DNA of 64,000 nucleotides from Pseudomonas sp. LS.1a (GCF_022533585.1 NZ_CP092827.1:1466001-1530000); one strand, 5' to 3'. Shown: positions 18,863-28,057, counted from the stretch's first letter. Program-made: numbers and translations. Notes: generated by a model from the letters alone, not told the origin.

Positions 18863-19042
18863 CAAGGGCTCCTTGGATAGGGCTTTTGTATACCTATTGT
18901 CCCCTGCCTTGGCGCCAATGGGAATGGTTGACAACGTAAGCGGCATGGTTACTGGCTTGTGGCTAGCCATTGGGTAATGCAAAGGAACAAATGTGCGAGT
19001 GGGACTGTTAGACTTTTGTCCGGTCTGAATTAGGAGTACCCC

Positions 19043-19951
19043 GTGATCACATCCCGCCTGCGCACGCTGCGCGACTACATCCGCTGGGCGGTCAGCCGCT
19101 TCCACGAGCACGACCTGTTCTTCGGCCACGGTGCCGACAACGCCTGGGACGAGGCCCGCCTGCTGGTGCTGGGTGCGGTGCACCTGCCGTGGGAAGTGGC
19201 CGACAGCTACCTGGACTGCATGCTCGAGGACGACGAGCGGGTACGCCTGCAGCACTTGCTCAAGCGCCGTATCGAAGAGCGCGTTCCGGCCGCCTACCTG
19301 CTGGGCGAGGCCTGGTTCTGCGGCATGTCGTTCATCGTCGACGAGCGCGTGCTGGTGCCACGTTCGCCGATTGGCGAACTGATCGAGAAACGCTTCGAAC
19401 CGTGGCTGGCGAGCGAGCCGGCGCGCATTCTCGACCTGTGCACCGGTTCCGGCTGCATCGGCATCGTTGCCGCCGACGTGTTCCCCGAGGCCGAGGTGGT
19501 GCTGGCCGACCTGTCGTTCGAGGCGCTCGAAGTGGCCAACCAGAACATTGAACGCCACGGCCTGGACGGGCGCGTGTACACCGTGCAAGGCGATGGTTTT
19601 GGCGGATTGCCGGGGCAGCGTTTCGACCTGATCCTGTCCAACCCGCCGTATGTCGATGCCGAGGACTTCGACGACATGCCGGCCGAGTACCACCACGAGC
19701 CCGAGTTGGGCCTGGCCTGCGGCAACGATGGCCTGGACCTGGTGCGGCGCATGCTGGCCGAAGCGGCGGACCACCTGACCGACAAGGGCTTGCTGATTGT
19801 CGAGGTGGGTAACAGCCAGGTGCATGTCGAGGCGCTGTACCCCGAGGTGGACTTTGCCTGGCTGGAGTTCGAGCGCGGCGGGCACGGGGTGTTCATGCTG
19901 ACCGCCGAGCAGTGCCGCCAGCATCAGGAACTGTTCAAGGCCCGCGTCTGA
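19043..19951 (+). CDS. prmB: Ribosomal protein uL3 glutamine methyltransferase
   Basis: 302 aa. It methylates the side-chain amide of a glutamine in ribosomal protein L3. Motif I is [13 protein letters not shown], and the substrate-binding NPPY motif ([18 protein letters not shown]) distinguishes PrmB from PrmC through its following acidic residues. The N-terminal helical domain matches the family. The start is GTG at 19043 with TAGGAG 7 nt upstream. aroC lies 2 kb downstream with two minus-strand genes between, whereas E. coli has prmB next to aroC. Confidence 0.94.
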   Translation: MITSRLRTLRDYIRWAVSRFHEHDLFFGHGADNAWDEARLLVLGAVHLPWEVADSYLDCMLEDDERVRLQHLLKRRIEERVPAAYLLGEAWFCGMSFIVDERVLVPRSPIGELIEKRFEPWLASEPARILDLCTGSGCIGIVAADVFPEAEVVLADLSFEALEVANQNIERHGLDGRVYTVQGDGFGGLPGQRFDLILSNPPYVDAEDFDDMPAEYHHEPELGLACGNDGLDLVRRMLAEAADHLTDKGLLIVEVGNSQVHVEALYPEVDFAWLEFERGGHGVFMLTAEQCRQHQELFKARV

Positions 19952-19957
19952 TTCCAG

Positions 19958-20046
19958 GGCCTCTTCGCGGGTAAACCCTACAGGTATGGCGTTGCCCTCA
20001 GGTGCGACGCGGTCCCTGTGGGAGCGGGTTTACCCGCGAAGCAGGC
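19958..20046. repeat. REP inverted pair with one internally deleted arm (30-nt spacer)
   Basis: The left arm (19958-19984) has lost about 8 bp of the GCTCCCAC segment, going directly from AAACCC to TACAGG. The right arm (20015-20046) is complete. Despite the deletion the spacer is still 30 nt. Confidence 0.85.
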
Positions 20047-20055
20047 AACGCGGTG

Positions 20056-20838
20056 TCAGCGCGTGGCAATCCAGATCAGCAACCCCGCCTGGAACACTGC
20101 AAACGCCACCAGGCAGGTAATGGTAAAACGCAATCCGCTGTCTTCACGCTGGTACTTGGCCACCCGCTCATCGCGCTCACGCAATTGCCCTTCCTTCTCC
20201 TGCAACTGCTGGTCGGCCTGCTGCAGCAGGCTGGCAGCATCCAGTATCTCCACTCGCTGCAAGCGCTCGCTGTTCCACGCGCCCTTGAGCTGGCCCACCG
20301 TCATTTCCACGGTACGGCCTTTCAGGTGCTGGCTGTCCTCGTACTCCACCTCGATACCCACCCCGCGCAGGCAGTGGTCACGGCGCAGACGTGAGTCTTC
20401 GTTCAGCGCATCCTTGCTCGGCAGCGCCATGCCCTCGACCCGGTAGTGCGACCACTTGCGCTGCAGCCACTGCGCAGCCTGGGCCAGCAGGAAGCGGCCG
20501 ATGCCACGGTTCGGCGGCTCCAGTTGCAGGCCATGTTCACCGCCGATGCGTACCAGGCGTTCGGCATGGTCGACGCGGATGTCCAGGCGGTTCTGTTCCT
20601 TGTGTACCTTCTGGCCCGGCAGTTTGATTTCCATGCGCAGCAGGCTGTGAGCCTTGTCGTGGCGCTCGGCATAGCCGAACTGCACAAAGCGCAGCGGCCG
20701 CGCGCCGGTGCTGCGGTCAGTGGGCAGGGCGGCCAGGCGCAGCAACTGGAAATGTTCGGCGGTCAGCTCGGCCCAGGGAAGGGCAGGGCTTTCCTGAGGT
20801 TCTTCGGCCGGCTCTGCGGCGACGGGGGTGGTTGTCAT
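20056..20838 (-). CDS. Uncharacterised coiled-coil protein with C-terminal membrane anchor
   Basis: 260 aa. An N-terminal globular part of about 180 residues is followed by a heptad coiled coil (about 195-230, LLQQADQQLQEKEGQLRERDE) and one hydrophobic helix at the C-terminus (about 235-257) ending in IATR. This would be a tail-anchored inner-membrane protein with its domain in the cytoplasm. I do not recognise the family. It sits 65 bp downstream of the hydrolase at 20904 on the same strand. Confidence 0.8.
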   Translation of the reverse strand: MTTTPVAAEPAEEPQESPALPWAELTAEHFQLLRLAALPTDRSTGARPLRFVQFGYAERHDKAHSLLRMEIKLPGQKVHKEQNRLDIRVDHAERLVRIGGEHGLQLEPPNRGIGRFLLAQAAQWLQRKWSHYRVEGMALPSKDALNEDSRLRRDHCLRGVGIEVEYEDSQHLKGRTVEMTVGQLKGAWNSERLQRVEILDAASLLQQADQQLQEKEGQLRERDERVAKYQREDSGLRFTITCLVAFAVFQAGLLIWIATR

Positions 20839-20903
20839 CAGGGCTTGTCCTCGGCAATGCCTGCTGTATCGGCAGGCGTGTCCGAGACCTGAGCCCGTTT
20901 ACC

Positions 20904-21866
20904 TCACGCTGAAGGCAAATGCTGGATGAACGTCACAATCCGTTCACCCAGCTCCCGCGCCAGCGGCAGTTCGGGGTTGAGGTAGCTGTCGCGCTGCTGG
21001 CTCATCGCCTTGGGGCTGATGCGCAGCATGTGGTTCATGCCATCGATCAGCACCAGCTGCGCATCCGGCTTGGCCGCTTTCAGTCGTTGGGCGTCGACCA
21101 CGCCCACCTGCACATCGTTGCGCCCCTGCACGATCAGTGCGGGCATTGGCAGGCGGGCGAAGGCCGCCGCCGGGTTCTGCTGGAACAGCGAAATCAGGTA
21201 GGGCTGCACGCTGGGGCGGAACACCTGGCGCAGCGGCGCCGGCACCTCCAGGCTGGTCTGCCCGGCCTGCAGGCGGTCGAGCAGGGCGCTGCCACCGGCC
21301 AGTTGTGCCGGTGGCAGGCGTTGGGCCAGTTGTTCGCGCAGCACTTCGGCCAGCGGCCGGCCGCTGCCGGCCAGGGTGATCACCGCGCTGGCGCCGGCCT
21401 GCTCGGCGGCCAGGCTGGCGATCAGCGCGCCCTCGCTGTGGCCGATCAGGATCAGTGGGCCAAAGCGCGGGTCGGCCTTGAGTTTGTGGCTCCAGGCGAC
21501 CACGTCGGCCACGTAGCGCTCCACGCTGAGGTCACGCTCGTCGGGCGTGGCCGGCTGGCTGGCGGCCACCCCGCGCTTGTCGTAGCGCACGCTGGCGATG
21601 TGCTCGTTGGCCAGCAGCAGGGCCAGGCGCTTGAGGTTGTCGACCCGGCCTGACGCCGGGTTGTTGCCGTCACGGTCGGTGGGGCCGGAGCCGGCGATGA
21701 TCAGCACCACCGGTGGCGGGGTAGCCTGTTCAGGCAGCAGCAGGCTGCCGTGCAGCACGCCCTGGCCGGTGTCGAGGTCGATCGGGCGTTGCAGCACGGT
21801 GGGGGTGGCGGCCTGGGCCAGGCCGGTGCACAGCAGGAAGAAGAGGGCGACGAGGCGCGACATCAT
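20904..21866 (-). CDS. Secreted or periplasmic alpha/beta hydrolase
   Basis: 320 aa. A cleavable signal peptide (MMSRLVALFFLLCTGLAQA, about 1-19) leads an alpha/beta-hydrolase fold. The nucleophile elbow is GHSEG, VLIIAGSGPTDRDGNN is the oxyanion-loop region, and a late GMNHML supplies the histidine. RYDKRG is typical of the family. It is probably a serine esterase or peptidase of the periplasm, with unknown substrate. Two tandem ATGs (21866, 21863) are possible. It is divergent from aroC. Confidence 0.87.
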   Translation of the reverse strand: MMSRLVALFFLLCTGLAQAATPTVLQRPIDLDTGQGVLHGSLLLPEQATPPPVVLIIAGSGPTDRDGNNPASGRVDNLKRLALLLANEHIASVRYDKRGVAASQPATPDERDLSVERYVADVVAWSHKLKADPRFGPLILIGHSEGALIASLAAEQAGASAVITLAGSGRPLAEVLREQLAQRLPPAQLAGGSALLDRLQAGQTSLEVPAPLRQVFRPSVQPYLISLFQQNPAAAFARLPMPALIVQGRNDVQVGVVDAQRLKAAKPDAQLVLIDGMNHMLRISPKAMSQQRDSYLNPELPLARELGERIVTFIQHLPSA

Positions 21867-21996
21867 GCGGTACTACATGGGGAGATAACGGTTTGACCCA
21901 GTGTTCGTGGGAAGGTTCGAAGAGGCCAGCACAGGCGATCAATCCATCTGTATACTGCCGCTTTCGTTCACTTCAGGCAGATCTCGCGGAGCGTCC

Positions 21997-23088
21997 ATGT
22001 CCGGCAATACCTACGGCAAGCTGTTCACTGTCACCACCGCTGGCGAGAGCCATGGCCCGGCGTTGGTCGCCATTGTCGATGGATGCCCACCAGGCCTGGA
22101 AATTTCCCTCGCCGACCTGCAGCACGACCTCGACCGGCGCAAGCCCGGCACCAGCCGTCACACCACCCAGCGCCAGGAAGCCGATGAGGTGGAAATCCTC
22201 TCCGGTGTGTTCGAAGGCCGCACCACCGGCTGCTCGATCGGCCTGCTGATCCGCAACACCGACCAGAAGTCCAAGGACTACTCGGCGATCAAGGACCTGT
22301 TCCGCCCGGCCCACGCCGACTACACCTACCACCACAAGTACGGCATCCGCGACTACCGCGGCGGTGGCCGTAGCTCGGCCCGCGAAACCGCCATGCGCGT
22401 AGCTGCCGGTGCCATCGCCAAGAAGTACCTGGCCACCCAGGGCATCACCGTGCGCGGCTACATGAGCCAGCTGGGCCCGATCGAAATCCCGTTCCAGACC
22501 TGGGAGTCGGTGGAGCAGAACGCTTTCTTCAGCCCTGACCCGAGCAAGGTGCCGGAGCTGGAGGCCTACATGGACCAGCTGCGCCGTGACCAGGACTCGG
22601 TGGGCGCCAAGATCACCGTGGTCGCCGAAGGCGTGATGCCGGGCCTGGGCGAGCCTATCTTCGACCGCCTCGACGCCGAACTGGCCCACGCGCTGATGAG
22701 CATCAACGCGGTCAAGGGCGTGGAAATCGGCGCCGGCTTCGCCAGCGTGGCCCAGCGCGGCACCGAGCACCGTGACGAGCTGACCCCGGAAGGCTTCCTC
22801 AGCAACAACGCTGGCGGCATCCTCGGCGGTATTTCTTCGGGCCAGCCGATCGTTGCCCACCTGGCGCTGAAGCCGACCTCCAGCATCACCACCCCGGGCC
22901 GCTCCATCGACATCGACGGCAACCCGGTGGACGTCGTCACCAAAGGCCGCCACGACCCGTGCGTGGGCATCCGCGCCACGCCGATCGCCGAGGCGATGAT
23001 GGCCATCGTGCTGATGGACCACCTGCTGCGCCATCGTGCGCAGAATGCCGATGTGAAAGTGAATACCCCGGTGCTGGGCCAGCTCTGA
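21997..23088 (+). CDS. aroC: Chorismate synthase
   Basis: 363 aa. It converts 5-enolpyruvylshikimate 3-phosphate to chorismate using reduced FMN, the branch point of aromatic amino acid, folate and quinone synthesis. All three family signatures are visible: GESHG near the start, [18 protein letters not shown] and the C-terminal RHDPCVG. The start at 21997 gives [10 protein letters not shown] with GGAG 7 nt upstream. The longer frame is rejected. A REP pair separates it from the next gene on the same strand. Confidence 0.97.
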   Translation: MSGNTYGKLFTVTTAGESHGPALVAIVDGCPPGLEISLADLQHDLDRRKPGTSRHTTQRQEADEVEILSGVFEGRTTGCSIGLLIRNTDQKSKDYSAIKDLFRPAHADYTYHHKYGIRDYRGGGRSSARETAMRVAAGAIAKKYLATQGITVRGYMSQLGPIEIPFQTWESVEQNAFFSPDPSKVPELEAYMDQLRRDQDSVGAKITVVAEGVMPGLGEPIFDRLDAELAHALMSINAVKGVEIGAGFASVAQRGTEHRDELTPEGFLSNNAGGILGGISSGQPIVAHLALKPTSSITTPGRSIDIDGNPVDVVTKGRHDPCVGIRATPIAEAMMAIVLMDHLLRHRAQNADVKVNTPVLGQL

Positions 23089-23100
23089 TTCGCCAGTAGC

Positions 23101-23194
23101 GGCCTCTTCGCGGGTAAACCCGCTCCCACAGGAATATCACTGGGCCTGAGGGCAGTGAGGTACCTGTGGGAGCGGGTTTACCCGCGAAGAGGCC
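23101..23194. repeat. REP inverted pair (30-nt spacer)
   Basis: Arms 23101-23132 and 23163-23194 with identical GTAAAC cores. The spacer contains ATATCACTG and CAGTGA half-sites, seen again at other loci. Confidence 0.93.
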
Positions 23195-23220
23195 GCCACA
23201 GGTTCCCACAAGGCCATCCC

Positions 23221-24375
23221 ATGCAACCAATCCCCTACTGGCGCCTGTCCAGCTTCTACCTGTTCTACTTCGCCCTGCTTGGTTCCACCGCCCCCTTCCT
23301 GGCGCTGTACTTCGACCACCTGGGCTTCTCCCCGGCGCGCATCGGCGAGCTGGTGGCCATCCCCATGCTCATGCGTTGCATTGCCCCCAACCTGTGGGGC
23401 TGGCTGGGTGACCGCACCGGCCAGCGCCTGCTGATCGTGCGCCTGGGCGCGTTGTCGACGCTGGCCACTTTCGCCCTGATCTTCCTTGGCAAAAGCTACG
23501 CCTGGCTGGCGCTGGTCATGGCCCTGCATGCATTCTTCTGGCATGCGGTGCTGCCGCAGTTCGAGGTCATCACCCTGGCCCACCTGCACGGGCAAACCGC
23601 GCGCTACAGCCAGGTGCGCCTGTGGGGCTCGATCGGTTTCATCCTCACCGTGGTCGGCCTGGGCCGACTGTTCGAGTGGCTGAGCCTGGATATCTACCCG
23701 GTGGCGCTGGTCACGATCATGGCCGGCATCGTCGCCGCCAGCCTGTGGGTACCCAATGCCCAGCCGGTGGAGCAGGGCGAGCGCAGCGGCGCGGGCGGCT
23801 TCCTGCAGCAGCTGCGGGCGCCGGGGGTGATCGCGTTCTACGCCTGCGTGGCACTGATGCAGCTCAGCCACGGGCCGTACTACACCTTCCTCACCCTGCA
23901 CCTGGAGCACCTGGGCTATGCCCGTGGTGCCATCGGCTTGCTGTGGGCACTGGGGGTGGTGGCCGAAGTACTGGTGTTCATGGCCATGAGCCGCATCTTC
24001 GCGCGCTTTTCCGTGCAGCGGGTGCTGCTGGCCAGCTTCGTGCTGGCGGCGCTGCGCTGGCTGTTGCTGGGTAACCTGGCCGGCGAGCCGGCGGTGCTGG
24101 TGTTCGCCCAGGTGCTGCACGCGGCCACCTTCGGCTGCTTCCATGCCGCCAGCATCGCTTTTGTCCAGGGCAGCTTCGGCGCCCGCCAGCAGGGCCAGGG
24201 CCAGGCGCTGTATGCGGCGCTGTCGGGCACCGGCGGTGCGTTGGGGGCGTTGTATTCAGGCTACAGCTGGAAACTGCTGGGGCCCACCTTCACCTTTGGT
24301 ATGGCCAGTGCCGCAGCCTTGGCTGCAGCCGTTATCATTGCCCTTTGTTCGCAACCGACCAGGACCCGCCCCTGA
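23221..24375 (+). CDS. MFS transporter, PPP/HcaT-like family
   Basis: 384 aa with about twelve transmembrane helices. The N-terminus (PYWRLSSFYLFYFALLG) and the loop GWLGDRTGQRLL match the phenylpropionic-acid-permease-like branch of MFS proteins. Substrate is unknown and no aromatic catabolic genes are adjacent. The ATG at 23221 is right after the REP pair. Its stop (TGA at 24373-24375) overlaps the start of the cupin gene in a TGATG, so the two are translationally coupled. Confidence 0.87.
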   Translation: MQPIPYWRLSSFYLFYFALLGSTAPFLALYFDHLGFSPARIGELVAIPMLMRCIAPNLWGWLGDRTGQRLLIVRLGALSTLATFALIFLGKSYAWLALVMALHAFFWHAVLPQFEVITLAHLHGQTARYSQVRLWGSIGFILTVVGLGRLFEWLSLDIYPVALVTIMAGIVAASLWVPNAQPVEQGERSGAGGFLQQLRAPGVIAFYACVALMQLSHGPYYTFLTLHLEHLGYARGAIGLLWALGVVAEVLVFMAMSRIFARFSVQRVLLASFVLAALRWLLLGNLAGEPAVLVFAQVLHAATFGCFHAASIAFVQGSFGARQQGQGQALYAALSGTGGALGALYSGYSWKLLGPTFTFGMASAAALAAAVIIALCSQPTRTRP

Positions 24376-24911
24376 TGAGCATTCTCAGCGTTTTCCACCC
24401 CTCCAGCCCGGAACTGCCGAACAAGGTGCTGACCCATCACGACGACATCGCCGTCACCCTGGCCGAGCAGGGCGTGCACTTTACCCATGCCGAGCATGGC
24501 CTGCGGGTGCGCCCGGGCACAGCCCAGGACGAGGTGCTGGAGGCCTGCCGCGGGCACCTGGACCAGTTGATGACGGCGCATGGCAGCAAGGCTTTCGTGT
24601 TGCTCAACCGTGACGGAGAGGCCCCGGCGCAGGTGGACGTGCGCGATGAGCACGTGCATGACGCCGACGAGGTGTTTGCCGTGGTCAGCGGGCGGGCGCA
24701 GGTTGGCCTGCGGGTGGGGGAGTGGGTGTATTCGGTGCTGTGCGAGAAGGGTGACCAGCTCGTGGTGCCGGCGGGGACCCGGCGCTGGGTTGAGCTGGGC
24801 GATGCGCCGTTTTGCCTGGCGTTGCGGCTGTATGGCAGCGAGCAGGGTATGCAACCGCGTTTTACCGGGGATGTGACGGCGCGGGCGTTCCAGGGCATCG
24901 ACGAACTGTAA
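24375..24911 (+). CDS. Acireductone dioxygenase-like cupin lacking one metal ligand
   Basis: 178 aa, the family length. Real acireductone dioxygenases (MtnD, methionine salvage) bind Fe or Ni with His-x-His, a Glu and a later His. Here the first three are kept (H93, H95, E99 in EHVHDADEV), but the later motif, usually VPAGTRHW in pseudomonads, reads VPAGTRRW with Arg137 in place of His. The surrounding VYSVLCEKGD segment is conserved, so homology is clear. No other methionine-salvage gene is nearby. Activity is doubtful or altered. It is coupled to the MFS gene through a one-base overlap. Confidence 0.85.
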   Translation: MSILSVFHPSSPELPNKVLTHHDDIAVTLAEQGVHFTHAEHGLRVRPGTAQDEVLEACRGHLDQLMTAHGSKAFVLLNRDGEAPAQVDVRDEHVHDADEVFAVVSGRAQVGLRVGEWVYSVLCEKGDQLVVPAGTRRWVELGDAPFCLALRLYGSEQGMQPRFTGDVTARAFQGIDEL

Positions 24912-24921
24912 TGGCTTTACC

Positions 24922-24953
24922 GGCCTCTTCGCGGGCAAGCCCGCGAAGAGGCC
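24922..24953. repeat. Collapsed REP palindrome (single long hairpin)
   Basis: Perfect 15-bp arms GGCCTCTTCGCGGGC / GCCCGCGAAGAGGCC around AA, without the CTCCCACAGG tails. It lies between convergent genes and could act as a bidirectional terminator. Confidence 0.9.
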
Positions 24954-24972
24954 AGATCAGCCAACACAAAAC

Positions 24973-25245
24973 TCAGCGATAAGTCGGCAAGGCAAACCGC
25001 TGCTGGCTCTGCAGCATCGAGATCACCGGCAATTCACTGGCCTGCTCGGCCAAATCCCGGCGAATCGCACTGATCGCCCAGGACAGCTGCTCGGCACTGT
25101 GCAGTTGCGCATAGGTCAGCACCCGGCGGGTAACCTTGCCATCAGCAGCGCGCAGGGTCAGTAGCACACCGCCGTCGGGGCGGGCCTGGGTATTTACCTG
25201 GTAGGCCGAAAATACCGAAACGAACTTTTCCTGGATGAGGTCCAT
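24973..25245 (-). CDS. DUF3509-family protein
   Basis: 90 aa. It starts MDLIQEKFVSVFSAYQVN, typical of the small Pseudomonas DUF3509 proteins, with no membrane segment or signal. The ATG at 25245 is preceded by AGGAG at 6 nt. A longer frame to 25275 would include that ribosome site and is rejected. Function is unknown. Confidence 0.82.
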   Translation of the reverse strand: MDLIQEKFVSVFSAYQVNTQARPDGGVLLTLRAADGKVTRRVLTYAQLHSAEQLSWAISAIRRDLAEQASELPVISMLQSQQRFALPTYR

Positions 25246-25510
25246 ATCAACTCCTGGCTGTTGCGTGGCAGACATGAGTTGATGGTTGCAGTGACCGTGC
25301 CAGTATGTTTTTTCTGGAAAAAATCTTTAAATTCAGTCGGTTACGTCAATCTTCCCGGAACGCTGTCGTGCAACCTGCACGGTCGTGCATTTTGCACAGT
25401 GCATATTGCATGACCCGCGGCCAGCTATCGGTCCGATAGAATCTGAACCTTTGACCCGGCAGCCTTGCCTGACAAAGACTTGGGCAACGATTTCTGCCAG
25501 GAGGTTCCAA

Positions 25511-26035
25511 ATGTCCAGCCAACCCACGCCCGTCGCCATGACCGACGATGAAACCGCTGCCTTCGCCGAGCAAGTGTTCGAACGTGCCCGCCAAGGCGAT
25601 GCCCAGATGCTTGGGCGCCTGCTTGCCAGCGGCCTGGCGGCCAACCTGCGCAACCACAAGGGTGACACCCTGCTGATGCTGGCCAGCTACCACGGCCACC
25701 ACGACGCGGTGCGCGTGCTGCTGGCGCACGGCGCCGACCCGCTGATTGCCAACGACAACGGTCAGTTGCCTATCGCCGGTGCCGCGTTCAAGGGGGACCT
25801 GGCCATGATCCGCCTGTTGCTGGAGCACGGCGTGCCAGTGGACGCCGCCGCGCAGGATGGCCGCACCGCACTGATGCTGGCGGCCATGTTCAACCGTAGC
25901 GAAATCCTCGACTACCTGCTGGCTCAGGGCGCCGACCCGGCTCGCCAGGATGCCCGCGGTGCCACCGCGCTGATGGCGGCGCAAACCATGGGGGCCGTGG
26001 ACACCGCGGCACGCCTGCAAGCGCTGGCCGGCTAA
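25511..26035 (+). CDS. Ankyrin-repeat protein
   Basis: 174 aa made of about four to five ankyrin repeats (GDTLLMLASYHGHHDAVRVL, NGQLPIAGAAFKGDLAMIRL, DGRTALMLAAMFNRSEILDY, GATALMAAQTMG) after a short N-terminal tail. There is no signal peptide, so it should be cytoplasmic and act by protein binding. In pseudomonads related single-domain ankyrin proteins can accompany catalase genes, but none is present here. CAGGAGG precedes the ATG by about 5-6 nt. The next gene is 60 bp downstream on the same strand. Confidence 0.88.
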   Translation: MSSQPTPVAMTDDETAAFAEQVFERARQGDAQMLGRLLASGLAANLRNHKGDTLLMLASYHGHHDAVRVLLAHGADPLIANDNGQLPIAGAAFKGDLAMIRLLLEHGVPVDAAAQDGRTALMLAAMFNRSEILDYLLAQGADPARQDARGATALMAAQTMGAVDTAARLQALAG

Positions 26036-26095
26036 CCGCAAGGGGGCATTTGCGGCTATCCTTGGCGACTTTTCACCCGTCGCAGGCCCCCTTTC

Positions 26096-26626
26096 ATGAA
26101 AACTCAGTTGCTCGAATTCATCAGCCTCATTGGCGCCGGCTGCATGCGCGAGGAAGACATCGAGCGCATCGCCGACGAGGCCGCCCAGGCCTACGCCGAC
26201 CCCGCCGCTTTCCTGGCTGCCAACCCCGACATCAACTACGACGACAGCTTCCCCATCCCGCTGGGCGAATGGGTGGTGCTGGGCAGCCTGCCGGACACCG
26301 TGGTATTCCAGGCCGACAGCTACCAGGACCTGTTCCAGCAGATCAGCGATTCGTTCGACCAGAGTGTGCCGTTCACCCTCAAGCCCAAGCAGCTTGCCCG
26401 CACCGAGCCGCTGACCGCGCTCAATCGCATCCAGGTGCAGATGGGCGCACTGAACAAAGAGGCTGGTGGTTATGTGCTGCTTAACTTCAGCCAGTTGCTG
26501 GATGACGAGCTGCAGATGGTGATGGTGGGGCAGAACGACCTGGCGCGTGTGCTGGAGCTGGGGGCAGAGTTGGGGATCAGGGTCGAGCCGGCCCTGGAGG
26601 CCCTGAAGGTCGCCGTACACATCTGA
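26096..26626 (+). CDS. Conserved hypothetical protein
   Basis: 176 aa, acidic, no signal peptide or membrane helix. It begins MKTQLLEFISLIGAGCMREED and contains a FPIPLGEWVVLG block. I do not recognise a family. The strong codon bias typical of the neighbours and its position 60 bp after the ankyrin gene suggest a real gene, possibly in one transcript with it. Confidence 0.75.
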   Translation: MKTQLLEFISLIGAGCMREEDIERIADEAAQAYADPAAFLAANPDINYDDSFPIPLGEWVVLGSLPDTVVFQADSYQDLFQQISDSFDQSVPFTLKPKQLARTEPLTALNRIQVQMGALNKEAGGYVLLNFSQLLDDELQMVMVGQNDLARVLELGAELGIRVEPALEALKVAVHI

Positions 26627-26639
26627 TTTCAGCGTTTGC

Positions 26640-26730
26640 TTCTTCGCGGGTAAACCCGCTCCCACAGGGATATCACTCCCTTCAGGCCCAGTGATATCCC
26701 TGTGGGAGCGGGTTTACCCGCGAAGAGGCC
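26640..26730. repeat. REP inverted pair (30-nt spacer with inner dyad)
   Basis: Arms 26640-26668 and 26699-26730, identical GTAAAC cores. The spacer itself is a dyad (GATATCACT ... AGTGATATC), so the whole locus could fold as one long hairpin. It lies between convergent genes. Confidence 0.93.
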
Positions 26731-26750
26731 TGCACAGGCAGCTTCAAGCA

Positions 26751-27623
26751 TCAGCCCAGCGCGGTATCGAGGAACATCATCACCGCAAACCCACCCATCA
26801 ACCCCAGGGTCGCGGCCGTCTGGTGGCCATTGCGGTGGGTTTCGGGAATCACTTCGTGGCTCACCACAAAGATCATCGCCCCCGCCGCCAGCCCCATGCT
26901 CACCGGGTAGGCCAAGGCAAAACCGGTCGAAATCCCCAGGCCGATCACCGCGCCCAGCGGCTCCATCAGCCCCGACCCGATCGCCACCAGCGCGGCCTTC
27001 AGGCTCGACAATCCGGTTGCGCGCAAGGCCAGCGCCACAGCCAGCCCCTCAGGGATGTCCTGGATGGCGATGGCGCTGGTCAGCGGCAGGCCGATGTTCA
27101 TGTCGCCATTGGCAAAGCTCACGCCAATGGCCATGCCCTCAGGCAGGTTGTGCAGGGTAATCGCCAGCACGAACAACCACACCCGGCTGATGCGCTCGGC
27201 CTCTGGGCCGCACGGGCCGGTGCTTTCGTGTTCATGCGGGGTGAAGCGGTCCAGGCCCAGCATCAGCAACACACCCAGGCCCATGCCCAGCACCACGGTA
27301 AAGGCCGCGGCCGGGCCGTTGCCGGTAATTTCGCGGGCGGCATCCAGGCCCGGCAGAATCAGCGAGAACGAACTGGCCGCCAGCATCATGCCGGCGGCAA
27401 AACCCAGCATCACGTCCTGGGTGCGCGCTCGCACATCGCGCAGCACCACCGCCAGCACCGCGCCCAGCGCCGTGGCGCCAAAGCCGGACAACCCGCCCAG
27501 CATGGCCAGGTGCAGGTTGTCGGCGTGGTCGCCGTTCACCGCGTTCCACAGGCTGGCGGCCAGCAGCAGCACCACCGCCAGCAGGCTCAACCCCAGACCG
27601 GCGCTGAGCCAGGGGGTGTTCAT
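26751..27623 (-). CDS. ZIP-family divalent metal transporter (ZupT/GufA-like)
   Basis: 290 aa with about eight transmembrane helices and a His-containing cytosolic loop (FTPHEHEST) between helices 3 and 4. The metal-site motifs HNLPEGMAIG, DIPEGLAVAL and SHEVIPETHR are intact. Family members import zinc and other divalent cations across the inner membrane. No Zur or Fur box is evident upstream. Monocistronic. Confidence 0.9.
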   Translation of the reverse strand: MNTPWLSAGLGLSLLAVVLLLAASLWNAVNGDHADNLHLAMLGGLSGFGATALGAVLAVVLRDVRARTQDVMLGFAAGMMLAASSFSLILPGLDAAREITGNGPAAAFTVVLGMGLGVLLMLGLDRFTPHEHESTGPCGPEAERISRVWLFVLAITLHNLPEGMAIGVSFANGDMNIGLPLTSAIAIQDIPEGLAVALALRATGLSSLKAALVAIGSGLMEPLGAVIGLGISTGFALAYPVSMGLAAGAMIFVVSHEVIPETHRNGHQTAATLGLMGGFAVMMFLDTALG

Positions 27624-27812
27624 GGCCTGTTGGCGCCAGGCGTTCAGCAGCGAGGGTGGGGTGGCGCTTTGGGTGTGGGCGGGGGCATGTGAACCTCGAA
27701 TCTGTGGATACCGGCAGTCTACTCAGGGACCTGCGCCAATCGCCAAGGATTCCCTTCTATTGCCTTGATAGCTGGCTATGCTGTGGCAAAGCCTCTGGAC
27801 AGGAGTTTAGGC

Positions 27813-28004
27813 ATGGGTTCGACGTTCAACAGCCTGGTCGGGCTGATCATCCTGGCGCTGGATATCTGGGCCATCCTCAATGTGATCAAGAGCGGCAGCG
27901 AAGTGGGCATCAAGGTGTTGTGGATCTTGCTGATCGCCTTGCTGCCGGTGGTGGGCCTGGTGATCTGGGCGATTGCCGGGCCGCGGGGGAATGTGCGGAT
28001 CTGA
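27813..28004 (+). CDS. Small PLDc_N-type membrane protein
   Basis: 63 aa with two hydrophobic helices (about 5-25 and 33-53) joined by a basic turn, ending WAIAGPRGNVRI. This matches the short phospholipase D/cardiolipin-synthase N-terminal domain found alone in small proteins. AGGAG lies 7 nt before the ATG at 27813. A longer frame from 27765 is less likely. Function is unknown. Confidence 0.8.
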   Translation: MGSTFNSLVGLIILALDIWAILNVIKSGSEVGIKVLWILLIALLPVVGLVIWAIAGPRGNVRI

Positions 28005-28005
28005 A

Positions 28006-28057
28006 TGTCTGTTACGGCCTCTTCGCGGGCGTGCCCGCGAAGAGGCCGTAACAGACA
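28006..28057. repeat. Collapsed REP palindrome with 25-bp perfect arms
   Basis: TGTCTGTTACGGCCTCTTCG begins an arm of 25 bp whose exact reverse complement ends at 28057, with GT at the centre. It starts 2 bp after the stop of the small membrane protein and probably ends its transcript. Confidence 0.93.
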
